Source: Tridacna crocea
Taxonomy: Eukaryota; Mollusca; Bivalvia; Cardiida; Cardiidae
Length of the DNA: 64,000 bases
NCBI GenBank assembly: GCA_943736015.1
Contig: OX031065.1
Location: 24,690,427 to 24,754,426 of the forward strand
Reading direction: 5' to 3'
In this document: one piece after another, positions 1 through 11,430 of the stretch
Layout of the letters: each line of letters starts with the position of its first letter
Numbering within the stretch: position 1 is the stretch's first letter
The notes under the pieces: model-generated
The model's database searches: none
Told to the model about the DNA's origin: nothing
What the model saw: only the letters and a program-made list of their open reading frames with translations
Translations under genes and position numbers: made by a program

Positions 1-2987
1 TAAGCACGACTGAAATAACTCATCCGCATCAGTTTTTATTGAAGGAGACACCTAGAGAAGAACTTGATAGAAGATGTCACTTTTAGCCTTGCTTTCTGGA
101 AATAATAATCATAATACTCTTCTTGGAGCAGAACGTTACTCTCGGGACACAAAACTGTTTACATGTATCTGCAATATGTGTTGAGATACCACCTACTTTT
201 GAAGGAACTTACAGGGAAATCACAAATATCATATTGAATAGCTGATTTTTTTACTTAACCTACAACTGTAGTCTATGGCTTTTGTTTACAGCTTTTTTGA
301 TGCTGATTTTAAGTATACTCTCCCATCTTTGATTATGATGCAACCACCTGCATATGGGTTATTTTTATCCCAAATGGACTAATACAAGGAGTGAGAATAT
401 GTACCTCATCTTCAGATCAGACTTCAACCATCACAATTTTATCGTTTTAAAGTGTCTAGAAGTGCTACCGATGCATGTTAGATACTATTATTTCAAGTAA
501 AAACGTTCTGTTTACTAATCAAATTTTTTTCTTCTTCATTTTCAAGATAGAAAAAATAATGTAAAAGCCTACGTTGTTCATGAAATGTAAATTGATCCCC
601 TTTCTACAAGTCGACAACGAACAGCTTCAAGTTCGTGCCATAGCTCAGCTCTTAATGAAGGGCATGTTGTCACAAGTTTTCACATGGAAATGTTAGTTTG
701 GTCAATAGAAGAAACCTTCATAGTTTTATGCAGAGACAGTTGTCAGCTCTCTGCATTATCTGGTTTTGAATTGAAATAGTACATGTGGATGTTCCGGGAA
801 TTGAATATAAGCTCAGACTGAGATTTTGAAGGCCTTTGGTATGTACAGGATTTTTGTAAAATTTCAGCAAAACAACTGCCCTATTGACAGGAAAAGAGCA
901 GAGGTAATTTCAACATCTTTTCATAGCACAAGGAAAAGGTCATTAGCCTATCAATCAAGGGTTTGAGCATAATACTTGTTATAAACTAGAGCAGAATACT
1001 GAGGCAACATGCTGCCCCCCAGTCATGTAATTTGTGGACTGCTACTGCACAGCTTAGGGCGTGGACTCACTTTAAACTATAGGAAATTGGTCTTGAGTAA
1101 TTTGAAAGAGCTTTAATATTGGATGAACGATTTTGTGTAAATAATGAATAATAAGAAAAAAATAAGAAAAAAATAAGCAAAAAAATACTGGTAGGCACAT
1201 GTTATTAATAAGCATTGCACTTTGAAAGTAATTGTCGAAATGAGCATGCTGTTTTCCGGTATATCTACTCTCAGTTTCTTTAAAGTAACATATATGTATG
1301 TAACAACTAATCTGTTTGATAAATATATGATATAAATGTATGTTCCGAAAGTAACACAACAACTGCTAAAGTATAAAAGTTATTGATAGCAATTCTGAAA
1401 AACGTTAAAGTTCTGTCAGTCGTACCAAATTTGACATATAATTTCTTATGTGCTTCTTTGATAATAAACAAGTGTCTGCCTGCTGACATCTTCAGTGGTA
1501 ACTAGAACTTGTTTTTCTCAACAAGAAAAACCGATGTCTCCCCCCCCCTTTTCAGTGTCAGATATGTGACCTAGGAAAGTTCTAACTAAAAAAAAATGGC
1601 CGTTTTTCTCTGTTTTCGAGTTATAAAGCGGACACTGAATTGTGCAAAAAAATGAGGAAGGAAAATAATGAAAGGGAAATGACTGTGGACAAACTCGAGT
1701 TTAAACCAGGGTTATTTTTGGTAACAGTAGAAATGAAATTATCCTCTCTGGAAGAGAGTATCAATATAATATCGATCTTTTGATTGGCTCTTAGGGTACT
1801 TCCCGGCATAAAAAACTACGCTTTGATAGCCAGTTTTCAACGGGGAAGATATATGGAGAGTAACGTAATGCTTCAAACCTGAGTTCCGAGGATGGTAAAA
1901 CACAAATTAGCCAAATGCCGCCGTACAGCTGACCAAGCAGTACACATCGGTAGCTAATTTCATGAAACAGTTCGTGCAAAAGACTGGCAAAGCCACATTA
2001 TTTATTTTAATGCCTCAAATAGACGCTGGGTACCTATGTACGTCCACGTCGGTTGGATTGGCATTTATTTACCAGTTCAGGATTCATCAACGTTAAATGT
2101 CTTAACCAATCATTCTAGCTACATGTAATTGAGTAAACATATGAGGCTAAGCAATATGCTAATGTTTTAGATAGAGATTTAAAAAAAAAAACACACATTT
2201 TATACCTACGTTTGCTTACACCCTTTACACTCCAGACAAATATGAAGTACATCCTCGAAGCCAGTGGTTTATTAATAAATAAACACTGTATAAATGGTGA
2301 AATTATAAACTGTTCATGAGATTGAAATCCTGTATTATTTTCAGTTAGTATTAGGCCAAACACAAACTTAATGGATTAGTTGGTATTTTCTGTCGCGGTA
2401 ATGAAAGATACTCCTTTATAGGCTATTGTTCGAAGAGAAAACTTTAGAGAATGAAGCAGCATTTCATGAAGATACGTTCTTGACTTTATTGTATTCCTTT
2501 TTTTGTCCAGATGGCTGCCAAAGTAAACGATGTGGGTGTTAAATGTATTTTAATTAAGCTTATTCTATTTGAAAGTGTATTGTGTTGTGAGAAGACCCTT
2601 TTTCCCTACCATACTTTTAAATGGTACGAGTTTAAATGCATTTAAAAGTTCCCCATCTGTTCATTTTAAGCCAATGTAGAAATATCTGTAGATATATAAA
2701 TTAAGAATACCGCCCAAAAGAATGAAAGAATTTTTAGATTTGTTATAGAAAATGGATTTTGGTTGGGAGAAATTTACGTCAAATCAAAATTGTAAACAAT
2801 GGAGGGGTGTATCACCTGAGTAATTTGCATACCTGAGTAATTTGCATACATCCAAAAATAGAAAGCTACACTACTTTTGTAACTTGTTTCAAAACAGAAA
2901 ATGTCGCACTCGTCTTTTTGTAGGACCATGTTTTTCCCCGATTTCAGCAATCCAAAAATGTCAAATATTAATGTACACTTAGGGTAT
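1..2987. other. No certain gene
   Basis: AT-rich sequence with no convincing coding region, RNA gene or full-length transposon. A short direct duplication of a ~17 bp unit (ACCTGAGTAATTTGCAT) lies near 2814-2848. It could hold the upstream exon(s) or 5' region of the sulfotransferase gene, but no exon could be assigned. Confidence 0.5.
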
Positions 2988-3263
2988 TTACATTTCTACT
3001 GTCGTTGAAACCATTCTACTGCACTCCCCGTATGATATCCAGGCGTCCTCGAGTAAATTAGTTGATTGCTTGGGTTCTTGTGACAAACATTGTTGCAACA
3101 GTGAATCTGTCATTGTGTGGACCATCACAGCTCCACTTTCTTGCAAGTCGCATGAATGTGCATGGTGAAAGTCGTGCACAGTCACGTAACAAGCATCATG
3201 CGATATTCTCGATTGAACGAGTTGATAGCCAGCAAGTCCAAAATTGCCTTTTCTGTTCTGCAT
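2988..3263 (-). other. Unrecognised open reading frame, 91 codons
   Basis: The minus strand is open for 91 codons with an even amino-acid mix, containing HDACYVTVHDFHHAHSCDLQ and ending SRMVSTTVEM. No family was recognised. The opposite strand is also open over much of the stretch, so chance or a decayed repeat remains possible. Confidence 0.15.
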
Positions 3264-3698
3264 TATCTATGGAATCTTGCAACTGCCAAGTGTAATATTT
3301 GATATGAATCCATAAGAATGATTATAGTTTGACAAAATATTGACGAAATTGGTTATATTTGGCTTAAAATGAGTAAATAGGGAACTTGACATGAAGCACT
3401 GATGTACATTCCGCAAGTATAGATCACTTTCAAATCGTCTTACATTGTTGTGTTTTTTCCTTGTTATTTCTGACACCCTCGTTGTTACGCACAAAAATGG
3501 TGTCAAATACAAACCACGAAATGAATATTTTCTTTTTGCGATTTTTTCTTCTTACTTAAATTATTCGAACCATTACCTCACTTGTTACCATAGTTTTTGA
3601 AGATAATGTGATCGTTTGAGTCGAATACGCATTGTCTTTCTTACAAATTGCTTAAAAAAAATAACTTCAATGTTAAAATTTCACAATTTTCATTTCAG

Positions 3699-4822
3699 AA
3701 TTGAAACACATTCTCATAGGCATCTACAATATGGAAATTATATCAACTCAAAAGAATGTCAAAATTAGCAGCGAAACACGTCTTATTGACATCCAAAAGC
3801 AGAGACTTGTTCACGTTAATAAAGCATGCGATAAATATAGAAAACTACTGACTTCACCAGGCTACAAGAAATGGAAGGCTGCATTTTATCAAGCACCGAG
3901 GTATAACTGGTCATACTGTAAAATTGGAAAGATTGGTTCCACGCGTATGACTCAGTTTTTCTACATTCTTCACCATGACGGGGAGGCAATCAAAGATGTG
4001 TTTATTAAACATAGAGAAGAGATCCATACCCTAGGGGGTAAACATGTTGTGGGTGAAGAAAAATCGAAGAGTAAATCAACACGGATGATTTTATCGGCAA
4101 GAAATCCTTATACAAGATTATTTTCTGCCTACATTGATCGTATGTACATTCCGTCCACTACTAGGTCCATCAGGGGAGACAATGATGCTAAATGTAAAGC
4201 AAATATATCGTTCTCGGAGTTTTTGCAGTTTGTTGTGAATAACACCCGACGAGGTATCCTTAATTACCACTGGTCCCCAGTTTTTCATCTGTGCAAACCA
4301 TGTGAAATAAATCCTTCTTTGCTATTTAAACAAGAAACGTTCAATGATGACTTTTACTTTGCCATCAATCAAACAGAGTTAGAGCCTCACAAACGAGATG
4401 TTCTTTTAAAATTCCTTCGTACAGAAGCAAACTGGACGGTCTTTGCACTGATTGGTGACGTGTTAGACGACATCACCCGAAAAAACCGTCGACATACTCT
4501 AGATTGCCAGACATGGGAACAAGTAACTAGACGATTATGGAACGGGTTAAAAATTCAAGGTGCTATTTCGGAAAAAGCCCCCTTTCCACGTGAACGTTTT
4601 AAGAAACAGATGGATTATAAGAAATCGAGTATTTTCCGTGCTGCTGTGAATGATGCTCGTGCAGTATATCCTTTGACGAACTCTGAGAGGTCTTTACAAA
4701 GACTAAGCGCTTTAAATAGGTATTACGAGACAGTAGATTCTGAGATTATAGATGGAATAAAAGAAGTGTACAGGGCAGACTTTGACATGTTTAATTACAG
4801 CTATGATCCGCCTCCGTGGTGA
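3699..4822 (+). CDS. Carbohydrate sulfotransferase, HNK-1ST/chondroitin sulfotransferase family, last exon
   Basis: This family transfers sulfate from PAPS to sugar residues of glycans in the Golgi lumen. The exon encodes 373 residues. With the codon at 3701 as residue 1, the 5'-phosphosulfate loop is CKIGKIGSTRMTQ (73-85) and the 3'-phosphate site is SARNPYTRLFSAY (132-144), with the expected Arg134 and Ser142. Also family-like are HWSPVFHLCKPC (190-201), a following LLFKQETF, and the terminal EVYRADFDMFNYSY. A pyrimidine tract and CAG end at 3698, and the frame enters with two bases of a split codon, so an upstream exon should supply the start and the usual N-terminal membrane anchor, which is absent here. 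The internal ATG at 3731 would give a protein without an anchor. The stop is TGA at 4820. The family call is firm; the sugar substrate cannot be told. Confidence 0.88.
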
Positions 4823-5009
4823 CGAAGGCTTTGTTGTTTGTTTTTTTTTTGTACTTTGCAGGCTTTCAACGACTGCTCGATCTACCGTCATAGCTCGGGA
4901 CGAAACAAACTGTTCTTTCAAAGATCCCGAGGGAAAAAAAACATAATTACCAGTATTTTCTCCTTTTCCCACAATTTTACCCTATCGATGACTAGTAATA
5001 TATAGAGTC
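4823..5009. repeat. 3' flank of sulfotransferase with MITE-1 remnant
   Basis: No polyadenylation signal is obvious close to the stop. At about 4946-4982 lies a fragment of the MITE-1 right stem (ACCAGTATTTTCTCC followed by TTTTCCCACAAT). Confidence 0.45.
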
Positions 5010-5080
5010 ATATCGTCGGTTTACCTCCAAAACTTGTTTCAGGCTGTAGTTAAGAGGTTTTGGAAGTAAACCGACAATAT
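5010..5080. repeat. Inverted repeat, ~24 bp arms
   Basis: The arms ATCGTCGGTTTACCTCCAAA and its near complement TTGGAAGTAAACCGACAATA enclose a ~23 bp spacer. As RNA it would form a ~70 nt hairpin. No second copy was seen. Confidence 0.6.
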
Positions 5081-5749
5081 CTAAATTGTCACTTGCAATA
5101 CTATTAGCTTAGACAAGAGCAGTAAACCCCACGTTTTATAATAGATCACTTATGCAAATATTGTGATGATAAGAGAAATAGCTTTATTTGTCTAATGTTA
5201 GTAATCAATCAAAAGGCTTCCTCGCGGCATATTGTAAGACACATTAGGGTCACAATACAGATAAATTTAATCACTACGGTTTACATGTATTCCTACCTAG
5301 GACCATCTTCGCAAACCAAGGCCGCCGATTCACTACATTACTCTACCCTTGGCGGATCGAGCTTGATTTTTATGTTCACCCGATAGGCTTTTTCATTGGA
5401 TGCAGCCAGCTAGTAACGAATGAAATCGCTCGTAGCATTTCATCTTTGATAAAAATAGAACAAAGTCTCTACCTTTCGAATAAAAAGTAAAACATGGAAA
5501 CCCATAACGATGTCTGCTTATCGCTTCATGTGTATTCGTAAGCCGTTTGTAAAACGGTATTTCATTTGCTTTTGGAAACGTGATGTAAAGGGGAGTAATA
5601 ACCAGCATCCAATAGAGGGCGCATCGCAGGAATCTCGAAATCGGGCTCAATCAGCCAAGGTAAGATCCATGCAGTGATCCTAAACTTGGGTCGCGAAGAT
5701 GACCAAGGACATGAAATGTCGCTTCAAATAAAATTTTACGAAACGAGTC
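5081..5749. other. No gene seen
   Basis: Open frames here are short and carry no recognisable domain. No repeat family was assigned. Confidence 0.4.
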
Positions 5750-5945
5750 CGGGGAAAGAGTTGTTACGGGAGATCACTTCTTTATGCATGGCCCCGTCCC
5801 GATTTAAATACAATACCTAACAACTGCGTTAGGGAAATATCTCTTTAGCTCAATGGTTATAGTGTTTGGTCTTTTAAACTTCGAACATAAAACAACGAGG
5901 ATCTTGTCCGCGTGGATTCCAATCCCGCCAGATGCGGTTTGTATT
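5750..5945 (+). repeat. tRNA-like SINE-type repeat, copy 1
   Basis: The block GTTACGGGAGATCACTTC through ATACAATACCTAACAACTG is shared with 11431-11606. Both continue into a tRNA-like segment with an A-box-like TTTAGCTCAATGGTTATAG and an anticodon-loop-like GGTCTTTTAAAC. The B box is degraded in this copy. It is probably a tRNA-derived SINE rather than a functional tRNA. Confidence 0.5.
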
Positions 5946-6332
5946 TCACCTATGCATTTGTTGCATGGTCGTCCATTTGTCCCTGGTCGTCTCCTTCGTT
6001 GTCTATGTTTACAAACGTCTGGGCGAATCATTTTCGGTTGTCGTCAAAATTAAACTACGCTATTCCAAGAAAAAGAGCTAGACATTTAAAAAAAAAAGAT
6101 ATTGCTTAAGAACCAAATACTCTGATGAAATGATAGCAATCACGATAAAATTTATTACTTCTATCCTTGAGGGCAAAGTATCCCATGGGCTCCGGTCTAC
6201 TACATCTACCTTTGGCCCGATTTGGTTTTTCCCACGGAAATATTGACTACCGCGCATGCTCGACCGTTTTCCTGTTGACGATAAAGAAAATTGTCAATAA
6301 GTGATAGCTGTTTCAACAAAATCACAAGTTAT

Positions 6333-6560
6333 TTAAGTCATTACCAAGAGACAATATTTTAGGCTTGCCCAATTAAAAGCATTTGCAGTCGACAAAGTAA
6401 AAGTGACTGAAAATTTAAAATTTGTTTTGTGAAGGGTAGAAAACATTGTGGGAAAAGGAGAAAATGCTGGTTATCAGCATTTTCACCTTTTCACACAATG
6501 TTTTCTAAAGGTTTCTTTCTCAGGTTCATCAAAAGTAGGGATTGTGTGATAATGGGTTTA
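6333..6560 (-). mobile_element. MITE-1 copy, full length
   Basis: TTAAGTCATTACCAAG at the left and GATAATGGGTTTA at the right enclose the MITE-1 stem-loop (GGAAAAGGAGAAAATGCTGG with its complement). Long arm first. The loop half has a TTATC variant. Confidence 0.85.
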
Positions 6561-6716
6561 GCGATCTTTTTCGACAAACAGGTCATTTTTCATCACTTAC
6601 ACAAAGCATTGAAATTGATACTTAAACTAATTGTCTCGATTTTTGCGCATTCGGGCTAGCTGGACACAGACTATACTAGCCCGAACCGATTTTTTGTCGT
6701 TCGGATGTGCCTCAAG

Positions 6717-6760
6717 CCCCGGTCACATATTCACGGAAGACCGCCACGGAAGAGCTACGG
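6717..6760 (+). repeat. Left terminal inverted repeat of the 4.6 kb element
   Basis: CCCCGGTCACATATTCACGG followed by GCCACGGAAGAGCTACGG. It pairs with 11312-11355. Confidence 0.8.
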
Positions 6761-7216
6761 TCTAATCGCTAACGGATGACTACGGAAAATGTCAAATTCC
6801 GTAGTCCACTACGGCTCCAATACGGATACACAACTGTGTGTGTACGGAGTTCGACAGATCTACAGCCAAAATGTAGGTCAGAGTTCCAGGAGAGATACGG
6901 ACTGTTATGGTTGGACACGGTTTAATATGGAGCGACACGAATCAGGACGATTATAGTACAGTTACACTACGATTTGCTACGGAACAGGTACGGATTAGTT
7001 CGAATAAGAACGATACGATACGTAGTAGTACGAATCGTCACGGATCGATACGGACCTACCACGATTTAGCATTCCGTCCAAATGCTCTAGCCTGCTCACT
7101 TTCAAAATGCAACAAGTTCGGCTGTGAGAGCCTCATACTGGCCCTGGAGGGTCTTTGTAAAAGCCAATCTCTAGTCCACATATTCTCTGTCTTTTATTAC
7201 CTGATTATTATAATCA

Positions 7217-7450
7217 ATAACCCATGACAAGTTGACAAAATTTGGCCTCCACGAAATTGAAAGCATCTGCAAACAACAACTGTAAATTTGGTACAAATGA
7301 GCTTCAGTTCTACAATGAGATAGCAAGCATTGTGGGAAATGGAGAAATTGACCATTTTGAGCATTGTTTCCGATTTCCTTGAATCAGAATGTTTTCTTGA
7401 CTTGTCTGTTGCAGACCATAAAAAGAAGGGATTGAATGGCAAAGGGTTCA
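7217..7450 (-). mobile_element. MITE-1 copy, strongly diverged
   Basis: The order of parts fits MITE-1: AACCCATGACAAG, GAAAGCATCTGCAAAC, then a weak stem around CATTGTGGGAAATGG, then GGCAAAGGGTTC. The central palindrome is largely lost, suggesting an old insertion. Confidence 0.5.
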
Positions 7451-7558
7451 ATGAAAATATTGATCAATAACGTTTCTCTTATGTTTATATAATCTGCTGT
7501 TTATTTCACAATTACACTGATCATCGTGAATGTTTATGTTTAAAAAGTGAAGAGCTTG

Positions 7559-8765
7559 TTATCCCCCGCCGAAAGGCGGCGGGGGATATGGTAATAGTCT
7601 CCGTCCGTCCTTCCGTCCTTCCGTCATCCCGTCAGTCCGTCCTTCCGTCCTTCCGTCCCACATTTTTGTCCGGAGCATATCTCCAAAAGTATTAGAGATA
7701 TCATCTTCAAACTTCACAAGTGGATAGATCTCATTAAGGAGGCGTGCAGTGTACAAGAACCATAACTCTATCTTCAATATTTTTGGAGTTATTGCCCTTT
7801 GTACACTTTTTCTGGAATTTTTGTCCGGAGCATATCTCCAAAAGTATAAAAGCTAGGAACTTGAAACTTCACACACATATAGAACTCATTGAGAAAAAGT
7901 GCAGTGCACAAGAACCATAACTCTGTCTTCAGTATTTTTGGAGTTATTGCCCTTTGTACATTTTTACTTTGGATTTTTGTCCGGAGCATATCTCCAAAAG
8001 TATAAAATCTAGGAACTTGAAACTTCACACATATATAGAACTCGTTGAGGAGAAGTGCAGTGCACAACAACCATAACTCTGTCTTCTGTATTTTTGGAGT
8101 TATTGCCCTTTGTAAATTTTAACTTTGGATTTTTGTCCGGAGCATATCTCCAAAGTATAAAAGCTAGGAACTTGAAATTTCACACACATATAGAATTCAT
8201 TGAGGAGAAGTGCAGTGCACAACAACCATAACTCTGTCTTCAGTATTTTTGGAGTTATTGCCCTTTGTAAATTTTAACTTTTGATTTTTGTCTAGGGCAT
8301 ATCTCCAAAAGTATAAAAGCTAGGAACTTGAAACTTCATACACATATAGAACTAATTGAGGAGAAGTGCAGTGCACAACAACCATAACTCTATCTTCAGT
8401 ATTTTTGGAGTTATTGTCCTTTGTAAATTTTAACTTTTGATTTTTGTCCGGAGCATATCTCCAAAAGTATAAAAGCTAGGAACTTGAAACTTCACACACA
8501 AATCGGACTCATTGAGGAGAAGTGCAGTGCACAACAACCATAACTCTATCTTCAGTATTTTTGGAATTATTGCCCTTTGTAAATTTTAACTTTGGATTTT
8601 TGTCCGGAGCATATCTCCAAAGTATAAAAGCTAGGAACTTGAAACTTCACACACATATAGAACTAATTGAGGAAAAGTGCAGTGCACAAGAACCATAACT
8701 CTATCTTCAGTATTTTTGGAGTTATTGCCCTTTGTAAATTTTAACTTTGGATTTTTGTTCGCACA
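7559..8765. repeat. Tandem array, ~155 bp unit, about seven copies
   Basis: It opens with a G/C hairpin (CCCCCGCC GAAA GGCGGCGGGGG) and a CCGTCCGTCCTTCCGTC-rich lead. Seven units follow, each with TTTTTGTCCGGAGCATATCT, AAGCTAGGAACTTGAAACTT, GAAGTGCAGTGCACAA and TTTTTGGAGTTATTGCCCTT. Unit starts lie near 7663, 7818, 7974, 8133, 8287, 8443 and 8597. The array sits inside the 4.6 kb element. Confidence 0.85.
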
Positions 8766-8854
8766 TTTCTATTTAGATTCACAGGCTTTTTTTGACTGAT
8801 TACCCTTTGATGAAAACCTGTTCTGGAACAAGTGCTAGTTTATTTTTCATACTT

Positions 8855-9545
8855 ATTATCCCCTTGGTGGGGGGGGATATGGTAATAGCCTCTGTCAGTC
8901 CCTCCTTCTGTCCCCGATTTTTATCCGGAAGATAACTTAACCAGTATTTCAGATACCAACTTCAAACTTAGTAAGTGGATAGATCTCGTTAAGGATGAGT
9001 GCAGTGTACATGAATGACAACTCTGTCCTTCAAATTTTTGGAGTTATTGCCCCTTCGTTATTTTTCAGGCTTATTTTTTTTTCTCTAGCACAAAACTTGA
9101 AAATTGTTACACATATCAACTTCAAAATTTGTATGTGTCTAGATTTCAATAAGGAGAAGTGCAGTGCAGAAGAGTAATAACTCTAACTTTCATAATTTTT
9201 GAGTTATTACCCCACCTTATTTTTCAGGCTTAACTTTTGTCCAGAACATAATTGAAATACTATTTCAGATATGAACATGTAACTTAATCGGTGGATGGAT
9301 CTTACTGTTAGGAGTGCAGTGTACAAGAACGATAACTCTGGCAATATGATTTTTGAATTATTGCCCTTTGTTATTTTTCAGGCTCAATTTTTGTCCAGGA
9401 CATAACTCAAAAATTATTTCAGTTAATGACATGTTTCTTCATATGTGGACAGATTTTATTGTGGGGGACTGCATTGTACAAGAATGATAACTCTGCTTTT
9501 TATGATTTTTGAGTTATTATGTAATGAAATCCTGTGCCATGGAAC
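8855..9545. repeat. Second, degenerate array of related units
   Basis: A second lead (CCCCTTGGTGGGGGGGGATA, then TCTGTCAGTCCCTCC) is followed by about four decayed units that keep GAGTGCAGTGTACA, a TTTGAGTTATT-like word and TTATTTTTCAGGCT. They are related to the 7559-8765 units but much more diverged. Confidence 0.65.
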
Positions 9546-9832
9546 AAGGCAGCTTAATGTATAATTTTATCATGGACCAATAACAAAAAGGCCACATGTA
9601 CATGCAAAACACAATACCTCTTATACGTTTGTATCAAAAAAGGTCTTTTTCGGCGGGGATATCATTTCAACGAAATTGCTTGTCTATTATAGTTAGTATC
9701 ACCCATTTCGAAAGGGCCAGTCTCCCGGGATTATGAGACACTTCATTCTCTGAGCGTCTTTACTCCCGATTCCTATCCTTAATACTTGGCACTAGGCAGG
9801 CAACCAGTAACCATACATTTAACTAGTTTCAG

Positions 9833-9913
9833 ACCAAGCTCCTAGCGGGGCTCGAACCTTTGACCTCCCGTTTCGTTGGCGATTAAATTGCCTGAACCAC
9901 CAGAAACGGTGAC
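9833..9913 (-). repeat. tRNA-like segment (SINE head or tRNA pseudogene)
   Basis: Read on the minus strand it has TTTCTGGTGGTTCAGGCAA (weak A box), CGAAACGGGAGGTCAAA and a good B-box sequence, GGTTCGAGCCCCGC. Arm pairing is incomplete, so a SINE or pseudogene is more likely than an active tRNA. Confidence 0.45.
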
Positions 9914-10689
9914 AGTTTTATGTTAAGCATCGTTGCTTGGATAGAATGTCACATTATGATACTGCCTTGACATTTTGTGCCATACCAATATCCAATTGCA
10001 GCCAATTTATTGCAAACATCATTTGTTGACGGTTCATGATTGTGAACTCAACAACAAAGCGCAATTGTGTTGTATTCTACAAAGACAGATTAAAAATACC
10101 GTTGTTGAAGTACATGATTCTGAATTTATCCTACCAAACAATAGTGGTCCTTACCATTCCGTACTGTGTCGTGTTGCAAGGTAGTAAACCGTAAAAGACC
10201 GTGCGAATCCCTACCTCTCCGTAGTACAACGTATTAAGATTGTGACTTTCCGTCACAAATCTGTATCATAACCGTAACTAAAACGTAGTGTAACCGTGCT
10301 AATACGTAGTTCTCCGTATCAAATCCTGAAAAAATTTTGGGCCTACGGATAAGTACGGGCTGATACGGTTTTAATACGGACCAGAACGTATCATTACGGT
10401 CTATTATTAATTAACTATTGGATATATAGAAGTTATACATGGAAACCGGTCCACGCGATACCAGCCACATTTCTGATTTGTATAGTACACAGGTCGTGAC
10501 CCCGGCTTAATACGACCTGACCTCCAATCAATACAGTTGACCTCGTATCAATATTGATGACCCGCGACCAATACAGAAATCCTTGAACGTGATTGGTCAA
10601 AAGTTCAGTGGCGTGAGCGTCTGCGCTTACTTTTAGCCAATCACGTTCAAGGAGGCGGCAAAGTAAACATAACCAAAAAATTGATACAC

Positions 10690-10832
10690 TATTTGTTTCC
10701 AGCAGGGTAGAAAACATTGTGGGAAAAAGGAGAAAATGCTGGTTACCAGCATTTTCTCCTTTTCCCACAATGTTTTCAGAAGGCCTCTTTTTCAGGGTCG
10801 TAAAAACCAGAGATTGTTTGGTAAAGCGTTAA
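10690..10832 (-). mobile_element. MITE-1 copy, 5' truncated
   Basis: It keeps AGCAGGGTAGAAAACATTGT, the full stem-loop and TTGTTTGGTAAAGCGTTAA, but the outer long arm is missing. Its right half is repeated in the following 148 bp duplication. Confidence 0.75.
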
Positions 10833-11041
10833 TTAATAAAATTGTCATTAATCAAGTGATTATGTATGGGTCCAGTTACAGGTCCTCGATTAGCCAGCAT
10901 TTTCTCCTTTTCCCACAATGTTTTCAGATGGCCTCTTTTTCAGGGTCGTAAAAACCAGAGATTGTTTGGTAAAGCGTTAATTAATAAAATTGTCATTAAT
11001 CAAGTGATTATGTATGGGTCCAGTTACAGGTCCTCGGTTAG
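10746..11041. repeat. 148 bp tandem duplication, two units
   Basis: 10746-10893 and 10894-11041 are almost identical. Each runs from CCAGCATTTTCTCC through TTGTTTGGTAAAGCG to GGTCCTCG(A/G)TTAG. The duplication carries half of a MITE-1 plus adjacent host-element DNA, so it arose after that insertion. Confidence 0.85.
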
Positions 11042-11128
11042 CCGTATTGACCCTCGGCCTTCGGCCTCGGGCCAATACGGCTGACCTGGGACCTGTAACT
11101 GGGCCAATACGAAATCACTTGATTAATA
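10985..11128. repeat. ~140 bp palindrome
   Basis: The arm containing CAAGTGATTATGTATGGGTC, CAGTTACAGGTCC and GCCGTATTGACC is mirrored by GGCCAATACGGCTGACC, GGACCTGTAACTGGGCC and ACGAAATCACTTGATTAATA. The tip is CTCGGCCTTCGGCCTCGGG. It may be a separate fold-back element nested in the larger one. Confidence 0.7.
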
Positions 11129-11311
11129 ACATTATAATACGGACTAGTAAGGATACGCTACGGTCGTTTGATCCGTAGCGAATTTTTGTGCATGTTCAAA
11201 AATTGTCAAGGACCGCTACGGATATACAAGGACTATACTACGAATGACTACGGTTACAATACGGAAAGCTACAGACTAGTACGAGTTGTCACGGACAATG
11301 CCGGAACGAAT

Positions 11312-11355
11312 CCGTAGCTCTTCCGTGGCGGCCGTCCGTGAATATGTGACCGGGG
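11312..11355 (-). repeat. Right terminal inverted repeat of the 4.6 kb element
   Basis: CCGTAGCTCTTCCGTGGC through CCGTGAATATGTGACCGGGG, the near complement of 6717-6760. It is followed by a partial repeat of the end, GTGTGACCGGGG, at about 11360-11371. Confidence 0.8.
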
Positions 11356-11430
11356 TATGAATGTGTGACCGGGGTATTAATGTCGAGCCCCGTGAAGGCT
11401 TGGAGTCATCAATAAATGATGACTTTAAGA

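Larger units (their letters stand above)
6717..11355. mobile_element. 4.6 kb terminal-inverted-repeat element without recognisable transposase
   Basis: The left end CCCCGGTCACATATTCACGG at 6717 is mirrored at 11355, and the match continues for ~44 bp with about two mismatches. Inside both ends the sequence is dense in TACGG/CCGTA words (about 6740-7080, 10150-10400 and 11130-11330), as in the subterminal repeats of some DNA transposons. The interior holds a degenerate MITE-1, two tandem arrays, a tRNA-like segment, a 148 bp duplication and a palindrome, but no long open frame. No clear target-site duplication was found. A short echo, GTGTGACCGGGG, follows the right end. It looks like a large non-autonomous element that has gathered insertions; the superfamily was not identified. 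Confidence 0.65.

Noticed and set aside
5834-5945. Functional tRNA gene
   Set aside because: A-box and anticodon-like parts are present but the B box and stems are broken; it also occurs as a repeat at 11431.
7559-9545. CRISPR-like array
   Set aside because: Units are contiguous ~155 bp tandem repeats without unique spacers, in a eukaryotic genome.
10433-10768. Minus-strand 111-codon frame inside the 4.6 kb element as a transposase
   Set aside because: It overlaps a MITE-1 stem, has no transposase motif and is interrupted around repeats.
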